A stretch of DNA of 64,000 bases from Agreia sp. VKM Ac-1783 (GTDB lineage Bacteria; Actinomycetota; Actinomycetes; Actinomycetales; Microbacteriaceae), in contig NZ_FXWI01000003.1 of NCBI RefSeq assembly GCF_900177765.1, positions 310,001 through 374,000 of the forward strand, in the 5' to 3' direction. Of the stretch, positions 1 through 8,246 are shown piece after piece (position 1 is the first letter of the stretch; the number at the start of each line of letters is the position of its first letter). The translations under genes were made by a program, and so were the position numbers. The notes below the pieces were generated by a model. That model had not been told where the DNA came from and did no database searches. It was given only the letters and a program-made list of their open reading frames with translations.

Positions 1-1109
1 ATGTCGAAGAGGTTGTGGCCCGCGACTCCGATGCGCACGTTGTCGATGCGGTCGGGGTGCAGAGAGTAGTTGACGACGCGCTTGTAGTTGGTGTCGCTCT
101 GCTGCTTGGTCGACCACGTGGCGAGCGGCCAGCCGTGCAGGCTCGCCTCGACCTCCTCCATCGGCAGGTTCGCGCCCTTCACGATGCGCACTTTCACCCC
201 GGCGCCGCCGGCGGCACGGCGAGCGGATGCCCAGTCCTGCAGACGGATCATGGCCGAGAGGGCGTCGGGCAGGTAGGCCTGCAGCACGATGCCGGCCTCG
301 AGTTCGTGAAAGCGCGGGTCGTCGAGGATGCGCATAAAGACCGCCATGGTGAGGTCGAGGTCTTTGTACTCCTCCATGTCGAGGTTGATGAACTTGGCCG
401 GCGTCGCCTTCGCGGCGCGCTCGAACAGCGGGGTGAGACGCTCGACGATATGGGCGACGGCTTCGTCGAAGGCCCAGGCCGAGTGCGGTGCGACGGTGGA
501 GGAGACCTTGATCGACACGTAGTCGACGTCGTCGCGAGCGAGCAGGCGGTGGGTTCCCTCGAGGCGGCGGGCGGCCTCGGCTTCGCCGAGCACGGCCTCG
601 CCGAGGAGGTTCACGTTGAGCTTCGTTCCCTCACCGTGGTTGCGCAGCTTCGCGATGGCCGCGCCGAGTCGGGCGTCAGTCGCGTCGATGATGAGGTGCC
701 CGACCATGCCGCGCAGAACCTTGCGAGCGATGGGGATGGCGATGGCTGGCGCGATCGGAGCCGCCAGGCCGCCGAGGCGTACCGCACTCTTCAGGTACCA
801 GGGCAGGAAGGCGGGCACGTCGGGAGCGAGGGCGCGCAGGTTGCGGGCTGCTACGCCGAGGTCCTCGGGGCGCACGACGCCGTCGACGAATCCGACGGTG
901 AAGTCGAGCCCCTTCGGGTCCTTGAGAACGCCAGCCAGGCGCTGGGCGGACGCGTCGGCGGGGATGGCCGCGGCCTCCGTGAGCCAGCGCCGAACGAGGG
1001 CGGTCACTGCCTCGGGGGTGGGCAGGTCGGAGAGGGAGTCGGGGCGTGAACGGGTCGCGGCGTCGAGGGCCTCGATTGTCGCTTCCGGGTTAGAGGCAAT
1101 GTCGGTCAT
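1..1109 (-). CDS. putA: Proline dehydrogenase part of bifunctional PutA (5' part only)
   Basis: The reading frame starts at an ATG whose first base is at 1109 and runs off the window edge, so about 369 N-terminal residues are visible. They match the proline dehydrogenase (FAD, TIM-barrel) half of PutA: NVNLLGEAVLGEAEA, a strand with YVSIKVSS, FINLDMEEYKDLDLT, GIVLQAYLPDA, and VRIVKGANLPMEEVE followed by DTNYKRVV. The enzyme oxidises proline to pyrroline-5-carboxylate. The aldehyde dehydrogenase half would lie beyond the edge. That it is bifunctional rather than a lone PRODH is inferred from the long N-terminal arm and the actinobacterial PutA type. A LysR regulator is divergent, 84 bp away. 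Confidence 0.9.
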   Translation of the reverse strand, partial: MTDIASNPEATIEALDAATRSRPDSLSDLPTPEAVTALVRRWLTEAAAIPADASAQRLAGVLKDPKGLDFTVGFVDGVVRPEDLGVAARNLRALAPDVPAFLPWYLKSAVRLGGLAAPIAPAIAIPIARKVLRGMVGHLIIDATDARLGAAIAKLRNHGEGTKLNVNLLGEAVLGEAEAARRLEGTHRLLARDDVDYVSIKVSSTVAPHSAWAFDEAVAHIVERLTPLFERAAKATPAKFINLDMEEYKDLDLTMAVFMRILDDPRFHELEAGIVLQAYLPDALSAMIRLQDWASARRAAGGAGVKVRIVKGANLPMEEVEASLHGWPLATWSTKQQSDTNYKRVVNYSLHPDRIDNVRIGVAGHNLFD

Positions 1110-1139
1110 GGGTTCAGTATGGGATCACGCTCACGTTAG

Positions 1140-1156
1140 ATAAAGTGATCGTTTAT
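1140..1156. promoter_or_regulatory. Candidate LysR-type operator between putA and its regulator
   Basis: This AT-rich 17-bp partial palindrome has arms ataaa and tttat around gtgatcg. It fits the T-N11-A shape of LysR-family sites and lies midway between the two divergent starts. Assignment to the LysR gene at 1194 is inference. Confidence 0.4.
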
Positions 1157-1193
1157 AACCAATAAACATCAGTCCAGCCGATGAATAGAAGGC

Positions 1194-2090
1194 GTGATCA
1201 TGCTCGATGCCCGGCGCCTGCGCATCCTGCGCGAACTCAAGATCCGAGGCACCCTCGCCGAGGTCGCGTCAGCCATGAACTTCAGCCCGTCATCCGTGTC
1301 GCAGCAGCTCGCGCTGCTCGAAAAAGAGACAGGCGTCGAGCTGCTGCGCAAGGTCGGACGGCGTGTACAGCTCACCGCGCAGGCCGAGATCCTGGTGGCT
1401 CAGACCGCCGCAATGCTCGAGATCCTCGAGAGCGCAGAGGCGACGCTCGCAGCATCGCTGACCGCCGTCACCGGCAGCGTGCGGGTCGCCGTGTTCCAGT
1501 CGGCCGCGCTCGCCCTGATGCCGGATGCGCTGAGCCTCATGCGCTCCCGCTATCCCGAGGTGCGGGTCGAGATGGTGCAGCGTGAGCCCGAGACGGCGCT
1601 CTACGAGACCTGGGCCCGGGACTTCGACATGGTGGTCGCCGAGGAGTACCCGGCCCACGCGGCGCCGCGGCATCCGGAACTCGACAAGAAGTGGCTCACG
1701 AGCGACGCGGTCTCGCTGGCCGTTCCTCCCCTCGCGCGTCAGATCCACGCGGTCGAGTCGATCGAGGATGCGCACGACCTGCCCTGGGTGATGGAGCCGG
1801 CGGGCGCCGCCTCCCGGCACTGGGCGCTGCAGCGCTGCCGCATCGCCGGATTCGAGCCCGACGTGCGCTACGAGACGGCCGACCTTCAGGCGCAGATCCG
1901 CCTCATCGAGTCGGGCAACGCGGTGGCGCTGATGCCGGAGCTCGTGTGGGCAGGGCGCGAGACGAGCTGCCGACTCATCGAACTGGCGGGGGATGCGCGC
2001 CGGTCGATCTTCACCTCGGTGCGCGACAGCGGCGCGCATCACCCGGCGACGGTCGCGTTCAGAGAGGTGCTCGAAGAAGTGGCCGCGTGA
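1194..2090 (+). CDS. LysR-family transcriptional regulator
   Basis: The protein has 298 residues, a normal length for the family. An N-terminal winged helix-turn-helix (about residues 5-64, with SPSSVSQQLALLEKETG as the recognition region) is followed by a periplasmic-binding-like effector domain that starts near SVRVAVFQSAAL. The start could be the GTG at 1194 or the ATG at 1200; the products differ by two residues. It is transcribed away from putA across an 84-bp gap, so control of proline catabolism in response to an amino acid is the simplest proposal, inferred from position only. Confidence 0.85.
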   Translation: MIMLDARRLRILRELKIRGTLAEVASAMNFSPSSVSQQLALLEKETGVELLRKVGRRVQLTAQAEILVAQTAAMLEILESAEATLAASLTAVTGSVRVAVFQSAALALMPDALSLMRSRYPEVRVEMVQREPETALYETWARDFDMVVAEEYPAHAAPRHPELDKKWLTSDAVSLAVPPLARQIHAVESIEDAHDLPWVMEPAGAASRHWALQRCRIAGFEPDVRYETADLQAQIRLIESGNAVALMPELVWAGRETSCRLIELAGDARRSIFTSVRDSGAHHPATVAFREVLEEVAA

Positions 2091-2105
2091 AACCTCGCTG
2101 GATGC

Positions 2106-2173
2106 CGAGATGACACTTCCGCTACATCGAACTGCGATCTCGGGGCCCTGAGGCGACGCGAACTGTCATCTCG
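2106..2173. terminator. Inverted repeat between convergent LysR and TraR-like genes
   Basis: Ten-base arms cgagatgaca (2106-2115) and tgtcatctcg (2164-2173) flank a GC-rich centre that itself contains gatctcgggg. It lies just after the LysR stop and before the end of the opposing gene, so it may stop transcription from both sides. There is no clear T-run. Confidence 0.4.
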
Positions 2174-2200
2174 CCGGCCACTCGGGTTTCGGCGGCCGGG

Positions 2201-2599
2201 TCAGCGCTCCGCTGCTCGGGCGCACGCGATGCAGAGTGTGGCCTCGGGCCGCGCTTCGAGGCGCGCGAACCCGATCGGCTGGCCGCAGCGAGTGCAGATG
2301 CCGTAGCTGCCGTCCGCGATGCGCTCGAGGGCAGCGTCGACGGCCTCCGATGCTGCCGCGAGCTCGCCGTGCACCCCGTGGATGCGCGACCATTCGCTCG
2401 AGAGCGTCGGGCCCTCGGGGTCGTGCTCGTCGTCCACCGACTCCGCGCCTCGTGCCTCGCGCACCTCGACGAGCGTCTGCGCCAGGCCGCCGAGTTCTCG
2501 ATCGATGTCGAGCCGACGCTCGCGCAACTGCGTCTCGAGGAGCCGCAGTTCGGCATCCGTGAGCGCTGATTCGGACGCTCGTGATTGCACAGTACTCAT
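2201..2599 (-). CDS. DksA/TraR-family C4 zinc-finger protein
   Basis: This 132-residue protein has a helical N-terminal half with many Glu/Arg residues (probable coiled coil, residues 15-50) and a C-terminal four-cysteine zinc finger: CTRC at 102-105 and CIAC at 123-126, in the typical YGICTRCGQPI...LCIACA setting. DksA/TraR proteins bind the secondary channel of RNA polymerase and alter promoter choice. Actinobacterial members of this size are poorly characterised, so a role in transcription is family knowledge, not shown here. It points toward the LysR gene and away from pepP's end. Confidence 0.85.
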   Translation of the reverse strand: MSTVQSRASESALTDAELRLLETQLRERRLDIDRELGGLAQTLVEVREARGAESVDDEHDPEGPTLSSEWSRIHGVHGELAAASEAVDAALERIADGSYGICTRCGQPIGFARLEARPEATLCIACARAAER

Positions 2600-2643
2600 C
2601 GTCGCACGGAGGCGAGACGGGGTGACCCGTGCCGCTCAACCGC

Positions 2644-2739
2644 CGAGCGCGCGGTCAGCGGGCGAACGCGCCCTCGAGAACGGCGCGCTCGCCCGCTCCG
2701 GGCGCGCTCGCCCGCTCCGGGCGCGCTCGCCCGCTCAGG
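2644..2739. repeat. Palindromic element with three 19-bp tandem copies
   Basis: Three tandem 19-bp units (2683-2701, 2702-2720, 2721-2739) begin gcgcgctcgcccgctc; the first two are identical and the third ends slightly differently. Upstream, about 2655-2671 is a near-complement of one unit (15 of 17 positions), and cgagcgcgc at 2644 mirrors gcgcgctcg at 2683. The whole can fold as a strong hairpin with one arm amplified. It lies between the start of the TraR-like gene and the end of pepP, and has a composition similar to the R1 hairpins elsewhere in the window. Confidence 0.7.
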
Positions 2740-2781
2740 GCTGTTTCTCGGCCGACAGTCGCTCCCGCTGGGAGCGCGCAG

Positions 2782-4221
2782 CTACCGCGTCAGCGAGCGC
2801 ACCCACGCCTCCACGTCGTCGACCTCGACCGGCAGCGCCCCCGAGAGGTTCTCGTACCCCGAGTCGGTGATCAGCAGATCGTCTTCGATGCGCACTCCGA
2901 TGCCGCGCAGCTCCTCGGGAAGCGTGAGGTCGTTGGCGTGAAAGTAGATGCCGGGTTCGACCGTGAGCACCATGCCGGCCACGAGCGGCGTGCGCAGGTA
3001 GAGCTCTTCGCTGGTCTTGGCGCAGTCGTGCACGTCGAGGCCGACGTGATGTCCGTTTCCGCAGATCGCGTAGCGGCGGTGGTACTGGCCCTCGGGGCTT
3101 AGCGCCTCCTCCAGCGTGCCCGGCAGGATGCCCCAGCCGTGCAGGCCGCGGGCGATCACGTCGTGCGCCGCCTCCTGGAAGTCGGAGAACAGGGCGCCCG
3201 GCCGCAGGGTCGCGAGCGCGGCCGCCCGTGCCTCGAGGACGAGTTCGTACACCCGGCGCTGGGCGGGCGAAAAGGTGCCGGACGCCGGGAAGACGCGCGT
3301 CACATCCGCTGTATAGAGGGTGTCGACCTCGACCCCCGCGTCGAGCAGCACGAGGTGATCGGCACTCACCGGACCGTCGCAGCGCGACCAGTGCAGAGTG
3401 GCTGCGTTCGGTCCTGACCCCATGACCGTCGTGTAGCCGACACCGTTCGCGCCCTGGCGGGAGTGACGCTCGAAGGTGGCCTGAAGCCAGCGTTCGCCAC
3501 GGCCGGAGATCGCGGTCGGCAGTTCTGCGACGACCGCAGCGAAGCCGTCGACCGTGGCGTCGACGGCGGCGCGCAGCTGCGCGATCTCCCACTCGTCTTT
3601 CACGAGCTTGAGGTCGGAGAGCACCCGCTCGAGCTCGGGCGACGCCGCGTCGATGCCGCTCTCGGCCAACGCGGGTTCGTCCGCCCCGGCAGAAAGGACC
3701 TCGCCAGAAACCGCGCCCCGAAGCGCGCGGAGGTCGTCGACGAGCACGGCCAACGAACGCACCTCGATCTGCAACGCGCTCGCCCACTCGTCGAGTCCGG
3801 GGGCGGCTCCCACCCACAGCTCGCCGCGCATCGCATCGGCGTAGAAGGCCTCCTCGCCCGCGTAGGCGGGCTCGGTCAGGTAGAGCACGGCATCGTGGCC
3901 GGATGCGCTGGGCCGCATCACGACGACGGCCGCCTCCGCGACGCATCCGGTGAGCCAGGCGAAGTCGCTGTGCGGCCGGAAGCCGAACTCCGTGTCGTTG
4001 GAGCGAACCACGCTGCGTCCGCTTGCGACGATGAGGGCGTCTGCGGGGAAGCGGACCGAGAGTCGCGCGCGGTGATCCGCGGCTGCTTCGGCCGCACCGG
4101 GTGTGACTCTGGCGGAGCGATCGGGCTCTGCCCAGCCGCTCGCCATGAACTCGCGGAACGTCTCGGAGGTGGGGAGCCGAGGCATCCGGGGGTCGCGCGG
4201 GGTGGGCGAAAGAGTAGTCAT
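2782..4221 (-). CDS. pepP: Xaa-Pro aminopeptidase (M24B, aminopeptidase P)
   Basis: This 479-residue cytosolic dimetal peptidase releases N-terminal residues that precede proline. The N-terminal creatinase-like domain (about 45-200) is followed by the pita-bread catalytic domain. All five metal ligands can be aligned with E. coli PepP: D294 (LLDAG), D306 (TADVTR), H391 (HHVGLDVHD), E422 (VEPGIYF) and E446 (RIEDD). The ATG at 4221 gives the usual actinobacterial length. It is probably a single-gene unit. The 183 bp upstream, shared with the divergent gene at 4405, holds no clear operator. Confidence 0.93.
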   Translation of the reverse strand: MTTLSPTPRDPRMPRLPTSETFREFMASGWAEPDRSARVTPGAAEAAADHRARLSVRFPADALIVASGRSVVRSNDTEFGFRPHSDFAWLTGCVAEAAVVVMRPSASGHDAVLYLTEPAYAGEEAFYADAMRGELWVGAAPGLDEWASALQIEVRSLAVLVDDLRALRGAVSGEVLSAGADEPALAESGIDAASPELERVLSDLKLVKDEWEIAQLRAAVDATVDGFAAVVAELPTAISGRGERWLQATFERHSRQGANGVGYTTVMGSGPNAATLHWSRCDGPVSADHLVLLDAGVEVDTLYTADVTRVFPASGTFSPAQRRVYELVLEARAAALATLRPGALFSDFQEAAHDVIARGLHGWGILPGTLEEALSPEGQYHRRYAICGNGHHVGLDVHDCAKTSEELYLRTPLVAGMVLTVEPGIYFHANDLTLPEELRGIGVRIEDDLLITDSGYENLSGALPVEVDDVEAWVRSLTR

Positions 4222-4404
4222 GTCTGCAAATTAGCCCGTTCTTCGAGCACGTTTCAAGCTCGTTACAACCTGCTCGGCAGTTTGTCCCGCTCATTTCGCT
4301 GATGGGCTCGATTAGTCCACCGATGTCATGTAGCTGACATCTGACGATGGACTTTCTGCGCGGGAATTGACGAGCAGAACCGGGTTCCGCAACAGTGGGC
4401 GATC

Positions 4405-4791
4405 ATGAGCACCCCCTCCGACGCATCCTCTGCCGCAGCCCCCAGCACCTTCGACGAGTCGATCGACGACACGGTGTTCGACATGGTCTCGTCGACAGCG
4501 AGTGCGGTCTCGGCGACGGCGCCGTCGCGCTTTCACTACCGCGAGGATCGTGGTGTCATCTGGGGCGAGTACACCGGCGACACGGTGATCGTGGGGCGCT
4601 TCAGCGGCTACCGCGACCGCGACGTGCTGCACGTGTCATTCGTGCACCTCGGTGTCGACGGGTCTACGACCGCCGGCTCAGCGACCTCGGTCGTGAGCCG
4701 CACCTCAGATGGCGTGCTCGAGTTGACCGAGGACTTCGTCGGGCCTGACGGGGCCGATCATGTCAGCGTGTGCCGCGAGGTGCGCGCCTAG
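4405..4791 (+). CDS. Small conserved protein, beta-rich, possibly the family often labelled N-acetylglutamate synthase-like
   Basis: The protein has 128 residues with a disordered Ser/Ala/Thr-rich N-terminus (1-40). The core has alternating beta pattern (FHYREDRGVIWGEYTG, then VIVGRFSGYRDRDVLHVSF). This resembles small proteins annotated as N-acetylglutamate synthase-like, which have no demonstrated activity, and I am not sure of the match. No membrane segment or catalytic motif is visible. Its last 29 bases overlap the 3' end of the Lrp-type gene on the other strand, so the two transcripts are antisense to each other at their ends. Confidence 0.6.
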   Translation: MSTPSDASSAAAPSTFDESIDDTVFDMVSSTASAVSATAPSRFHYREDRGVIWGEYTGDTVIVGRFSGYRDRDVLHVSFVHLGVDGSTTAGSATSVVSRTSDGVLELTEDFVGPDGADHVSVCREVRA

Positions 4792-5347
4792 CGTTCTGCG
4801 CGTTCTCGGCGCTCTTGGCCCGCTCGTCGCTGGTGCGCACGAACCGTGTCATTCCGTAGCGCTCGCCTGATTGCTGCAGTGTGTCGCTGGTCGAGGCCCC
4901 CATGCGCAGCGACACGTTCGACGCCATCTCATCCATGATGAAGACGGTCACGGTGGCCTTGACGGATGGCCACTGCGCCAGGCGGGTGGCGACGAGATCG
5001 TGGATGGCGGCGACTCCCGAGCCGCGAACCAACAGCATGGCGTCATGCTCGCCCGTCATCACGGTGAACGACTCGAGCTCGTCGAGTGTGGAGAGTCTGC
5101 TGCGGAAATCGGACCACTGGCTCTGCCTGACCGTGACGAACACCATCGCGGCGACGTTCAGCCCGACGGCGGTCGGATCGATGTCGGCGTGTACTCCGCG
5201 GATGACTCCGTTGCGCACCAGCGACTCGTAGCGCGTGTAGGCGTTCGAGCGGGAGATGCCCAATTCTTCGGAGAGCGTGGCGATAGAGATACGCCCGTTG
5301 TCTCTCAGGATCTCCAGCATGCGCACGTGCGTCTCATCAAGATCCAA
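4763..5347 (-). CDS. Lrp/AsnC-family transcriptional regulator
   Basis: The protein has 194 residues. The N-terminal helix-turn-helix (residues 3-55; ISIATLSEELGISRSNAYTR) is followed by an Lrp/AsnC effector (RAM) domain (about 65-140; VAAMVFVTVRQS, then FTVMTGEHDAMLLV). A C-terminal tail of about 35 residues is charged and probably flexible. It is divergent from the peptide importer operon across 258 bp that contain a 17-bp palindrome, so control of that operon is likely but inferred. Such regulators usually sense amino acids. Confidence 0.9.
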   Translation of the reverse strand: MDLDETHVRMLEILRDNGRISIATLSEELGISRSNAYTRYESLVRNGVIRGVHADIDPTAVGLNVAAMVFVTVRQSQWSDFRSRLSTLDELESFTVMTGEHDAMLLVRGSGVAAIHDLVATRLAQWPSVKATVTVFIMDEMASNVSLRMGASTSDTLQQSGERYGMTRFVRTSDERAKSAENAQNARRAPRGTR

Positions 5348-5384
5348 GACGACCCCCTGTTTTGTCCGTGTCTGCCGCTGCAGA

Positions 5385-5401
5385 ATCTCTCATTTAGAGA
5401 T
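5385..5401. promoter_or_regulatory. Candidate Lrp/AsnC operator
   Basis: A perfect 6-bp inverted repeat, atctct and agagat separated by 5 bp, lies 38 bp upstream of the Lrp-type gene. Size and AT-rich centre fit Lrp/AsnC sites. The same intergenic region carries a 12-bp direct repeat (cctcacccgata at 5561-5572 and 5581-5592) just before the importer gene. Confidence 0.45.
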
Positions 5402-5605
5402 GTTATGTCGAAATACGTGAAGCTGTCACCACTTTGTCTTGGCATCGAACCTCCAGATTGACACTTGATCTGGGTGAGAAGTAATTTCAAGACAACATTC
5501 CACATCTGGTTGGTGCAGAATTCACTGATCAACCGCACGTCAGACTCGCCCAGCACCGCTCCTCACCCGATAAGCACCTTCCTCACCCGATAGGAGACCA
5601 CCATC

Positions 5606-7180
5606 GTGTTGTCACCACTCCGCCGCATCGTCGGCATCGTCGGCATCGCCGTCGTCGCCACGCTCGGCATCACTGCATGCAGCGCGGGATCGAGCGACTC
5701 GAGCTCGTCCGGCGGCAAGTCCGTCGTCGTCGATTCGTCGTTCGACCTGAAGACGGCCGACCCCAACCGCGAGTACGAGACGACGGGTTCGATCGTCGCC
5801 AAGGCTCTCTACGAGACGCTCCTCACCTTCAAGGGTGATGACGTGACGAAGCCGATCGACGGTCTCGCGAGCTACGAGATGAACGCCGACAACACGGTGA
5901 TGACGCTCACGATGGCAGACGGGCACGTCTTCTCCGACGGCAGCCCCGTGACCGTCGACGACGCTGTCTTCTCTTTGCAGCGCGTGCAGGGAATCAAGGG
6001 CAACCCCTCGTTCCTCCTCGAGGGAATCACGGTCGCCAAGACGAGCGACACCACGCTGACGCTCACCTCTGCAACGCCGAACCCGGCGCTGCCGTACATC
6101 CTTCCGAACCCCGCGCTCGGTGTCGTGAACAAGAAGGTCGTCGAAGAAAACGGCGGAACCGCGACCGACGCCGACGGTGCCGAGGCCTACCTGAACGGCG
6201 CATCCGCCGGCTCTGGCCCGTACATGCTCGAGTCGTTCGACGTGGCCTCGCAGGTGGTCTTCACCAAGAACCCGAAGTACACCGGTGACGCCCCTGCGTA
6301 CGACCGCGTGGTTCTGCGCAACGTGCAGGGTCCGACCCAGAAGCTCAACATCCAGGCCGGTGAGTCGCAGGTCGCTCTCGATCTGAACCCCGACCAGGTC
6401 GCAGAGGTCGGCAGCTCCGACGTGACGGTTCTCTCGAGCCCGTCGCGCTACATGATCTTCCTGCTTCTGAACCAAGACCCTTCCGTCTCGGCGATCACCA
6501 GCAACCCCGACTTCCTCAAGGCGGTCAAGGCAGGCATCGACTACAACAAGATCGTCGACCTCGCCGGTGACGGATCCGTTCAGCCGGGCGGATTCATCCC
6601 GTCGCTGTTCGTCGGCGCGATCGACGCATCCGACGGCAACCAGCATGACGCCGCCGCCGCCAAGGCAGCGCTCGCATCGTCGGGCTACAAGGGCGAGGAT
6701 GTCACGCTCAACTTCCCGAACGACATCACCGTTCAGGGTCTGTCGCTGCAGAGCGTCGCCGAGTCGGTTCAGGCACAGCTGAAGGAGGTCGGCATCAACA
6801 TCGTGCTGGCTCCCGCGCCGGTCGCCACCGAACTGGACGCCTACCGCGGCGGCAAGGAGACCGTGGGTCTCTGGTACTGGGGCCCCGACTTCCCCGACCC
6901 GTCGAACTACCTGGCATTCACGCCGGGTGAACTCGTCGGTCTGCGTGCAGGCTGGGCCGCCGGAGCAGACTCGACCGTGACCGATCTAGCCAACGCCGCC
7001 AAGGCTGCCGTCTCGACCGACGAGCGCCAGAGCGCCTACGCCGCCCTGCAGAAGGCACAGAACGCGTCCGGTCCGTTCGTTCCGCTGCTGCAGCCGGCTC
7101 AGAACGTGGTCACCTCGAAGAGCATCACCGCGGTCAGCCTGAACCCGGTCTGGACGATCGATCTTGCCGGAATCAAGTAA
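5606..7180 (+). CDS. Family 5 solute-binding lipoprotein of a peptide-type ABC importer
   Basis: The 524-residue protein starts at GTG (5606) behind an aggaga site. A lipoprotein signal peptide ends in the lipobox ITAC with Cys25. The mature part has the SBP_bac_5 fold (DppA/OppA/NikA family) with regions such as KALYETLLTFKG, GLASYEMNADNTVMTLTM and SGPYMLESF. It would bind the substrate outside the membrane and deliver it to the permeases encoded next. Peptides are the usual ligands, but opines, nickel chelates and oligosaccharides also occur, and the ligand cannot be read from sequence. It is the first gene of a tightly linked five-gene operon. Confidence 0.92.
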   Translation: MLSPLRRIVGIVGIAVVATLGITACSAGSSDSSSSGGKSVVVDSSFDLKTADPNREYETTGSIVAKALYETLLTFKGDDVTKPIDGLASYEMNADNTVMTLTMADGHVFSDGSPVTVDDAVFSLQRVQGIKGNPSFLLEGITVAKTSDTTLTLTSATPNPALPYILPNPALGVVNKKVVEENGGTATDADGAEAYLNGASAGSGPYMLESFDVASQVVFTKNPKYTGDAPAYDRVVLRNVQGPTQKLNIQAGESQVALDLNPDQVAEVGSSDVTVLSSPSRYMIFLLLNQDPSVSAITSNPDFLKAVKAGIDYNKIVDLAGDGSVQPGGFIPSLFVGAIDASDGNQHDAAAAKAALASSGYKGEDVTLNFPNDITVQGLSLQSVAESVQAQLKEVGINIVLAPAPVATELDAYRGGKETVGLWYWGPDFPDPSNYLAFTPGELVGLRAGWAAGADSTVTDLANAAKAAVSTDERQSAYAALQKAQNASGPFVPLLQPAQNVVTSKSITAVSLNPVWTIDLAGIK

Positions 7181-7190
7181 CAGCATCTCT

Positions 7191-8246
7191 GTGAAAGCGG
7201 AAAAGCGTCGCGCGCCGGCGGGCATCCCCCCGCTGGCGCGCTACCTCGCCATCCGTCTGGGGGTGACGGCCCTGCTCATGCTGGGCGTCACCCTCGTGAC
7301 CTTCATCCTCACCAACCTGGTGCCCGCCGACCCCGTGCAGGCGGCGCTTGGCGAGCAGGCTGCGGCGAACCCCGAGATCGTCAAGCAGTTCCGAGAGAAC
7401 GCGGGTCTCGACAAGCCGCTGCCGGTGCAGTACTTCACCTATCTCGGCCACCTGTTTCAGGGCGATCTCGGTACCTCCACCCAGACCCGCACCTCCGTGG
7501 CGACCGAGCTGGGCAAGGCGTTTCCCGCCACGATCGAACTCGCGGTCGGCGCCATCCTGATCTCGGCCATCATCGGAATCGGCCTCGGTCTCTGGGCCGC
7601 TCTGCGCCAGCGCACCTTCGTCGACCAGATCATCCGCGTCGTGAGCCTCATCGGTCTCTCGGTTCCCGCGTTCTGGATGGCCCTGCTCGTGTACTTCATC
7701 TTCTTCTTCCAGCTCAAGCTGTTCCCGGGCTCGGGACGGCTCGACCCCGCAGCCATCGCCCCTCCGCATGTCACCGGTCTCTACACTGTCGACTCGTTGC
7801 TCGCCGGCCAGTGGGCCACGTTCGGTGACGCGGTGTACCACCTCGTGCTGCCCGCATCCGTGCTTGCTCTCTATACGATCGGTCTGCTCACACGCTTCTC
7901 GCGCTCCGCGATCCTCGAGGTTCTCGACGCCGACTACGTGCGAGGCGCCCGAGCCAAGGGGCTCACCGGTCGCACGGTCGTGCTCAAGTACGTGCTGCGT
8001 GGTGCCCTCGTGCCGATCATCACGGTGCTCGGTATCGCGTTCGGCTCACTGCTCAGTGGAACCGTGCTCGTCGAGAAGGTCTACTCGTGGCACGGCCTCG
8101 GCGAATACGCCTTCTCGTCGGCCACCAAGCTCGACCTTCCCGCCATCATGGGCGTCGGCCTCGTGGTGGGCATCGTCTACATCGGCCTGAACTTCATCGT
8201 CGACATCGCCTACGGCTTCATCGATCCGAGAGTGAGGGCCGCATGA
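7191..8246 (+). CDS. Peptide-type ABC permease, DppB-like
   Basis: The 351-residue form starts at GTG 7191, eleven bases after the binding-protein stop. A TTG at 7164 would add nine residues and overlap the upstream gene. Neither has a strong ribosome site, so the start is unsure. About six membrane segments are present. The N-terminus (YLAIRLGVTALLMLGVTLVTF) is typical of DppB/OppB. The cytoplasmic coupling loop includes YVRGARAKGLTGRTVVLKYV. It forms the channel with the next gene's product. Confidence 0.93.
   Translation: MKAEKRRAPAGIPPLARYLAIRLGVTALLMLGVTLVTFILTNLVPADPVQAALGEQAAANPEIVKQFRENAGLDKPLPVQYFTYLGHLFQGDLGTSTQTRTSVATELGKAFPATIELAVGAILISAIIGIGLGLWAALRQRTFVDQIIRVVSLIGLSVPAFWMALLVYFIFFFQLKLFPGSGRLDPAAIAPPHVTGLYTVDSLLAGQWATFGDAVYHLVLPASVLALYTIGLLTRFSRSAILEVLDADYVRGARAKGLTGRTVVLKYVLRGALVPIITVLGIAFGSLLSGTVLVEKVYSWHGLGEYAFSSATKLDLPAIMGVGLVVGIVYIGLNFIVDIAYGFIDPRVRAA

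Noticed and set aside
2683-2739. CRISPR array
   Set aside because: The repeats are head-to-tail with no spacers, and no cas genes are present. The same holds for 33645-33690.
4312-4632. Minus-strand open frame opposite the gene at 4405
   Set aside because: It is Arg/His-rich without motif, and the plus-strand frame has a beta-strand pattern and normal codon bias.
7164-7190. TTG start for the DppB-like permease
   Set aside because: It would overlap the binding-protein stop and adds a polar stretch unlike family N-termini. The GTG at 7191 is preferred, though without a strong ribosome site.
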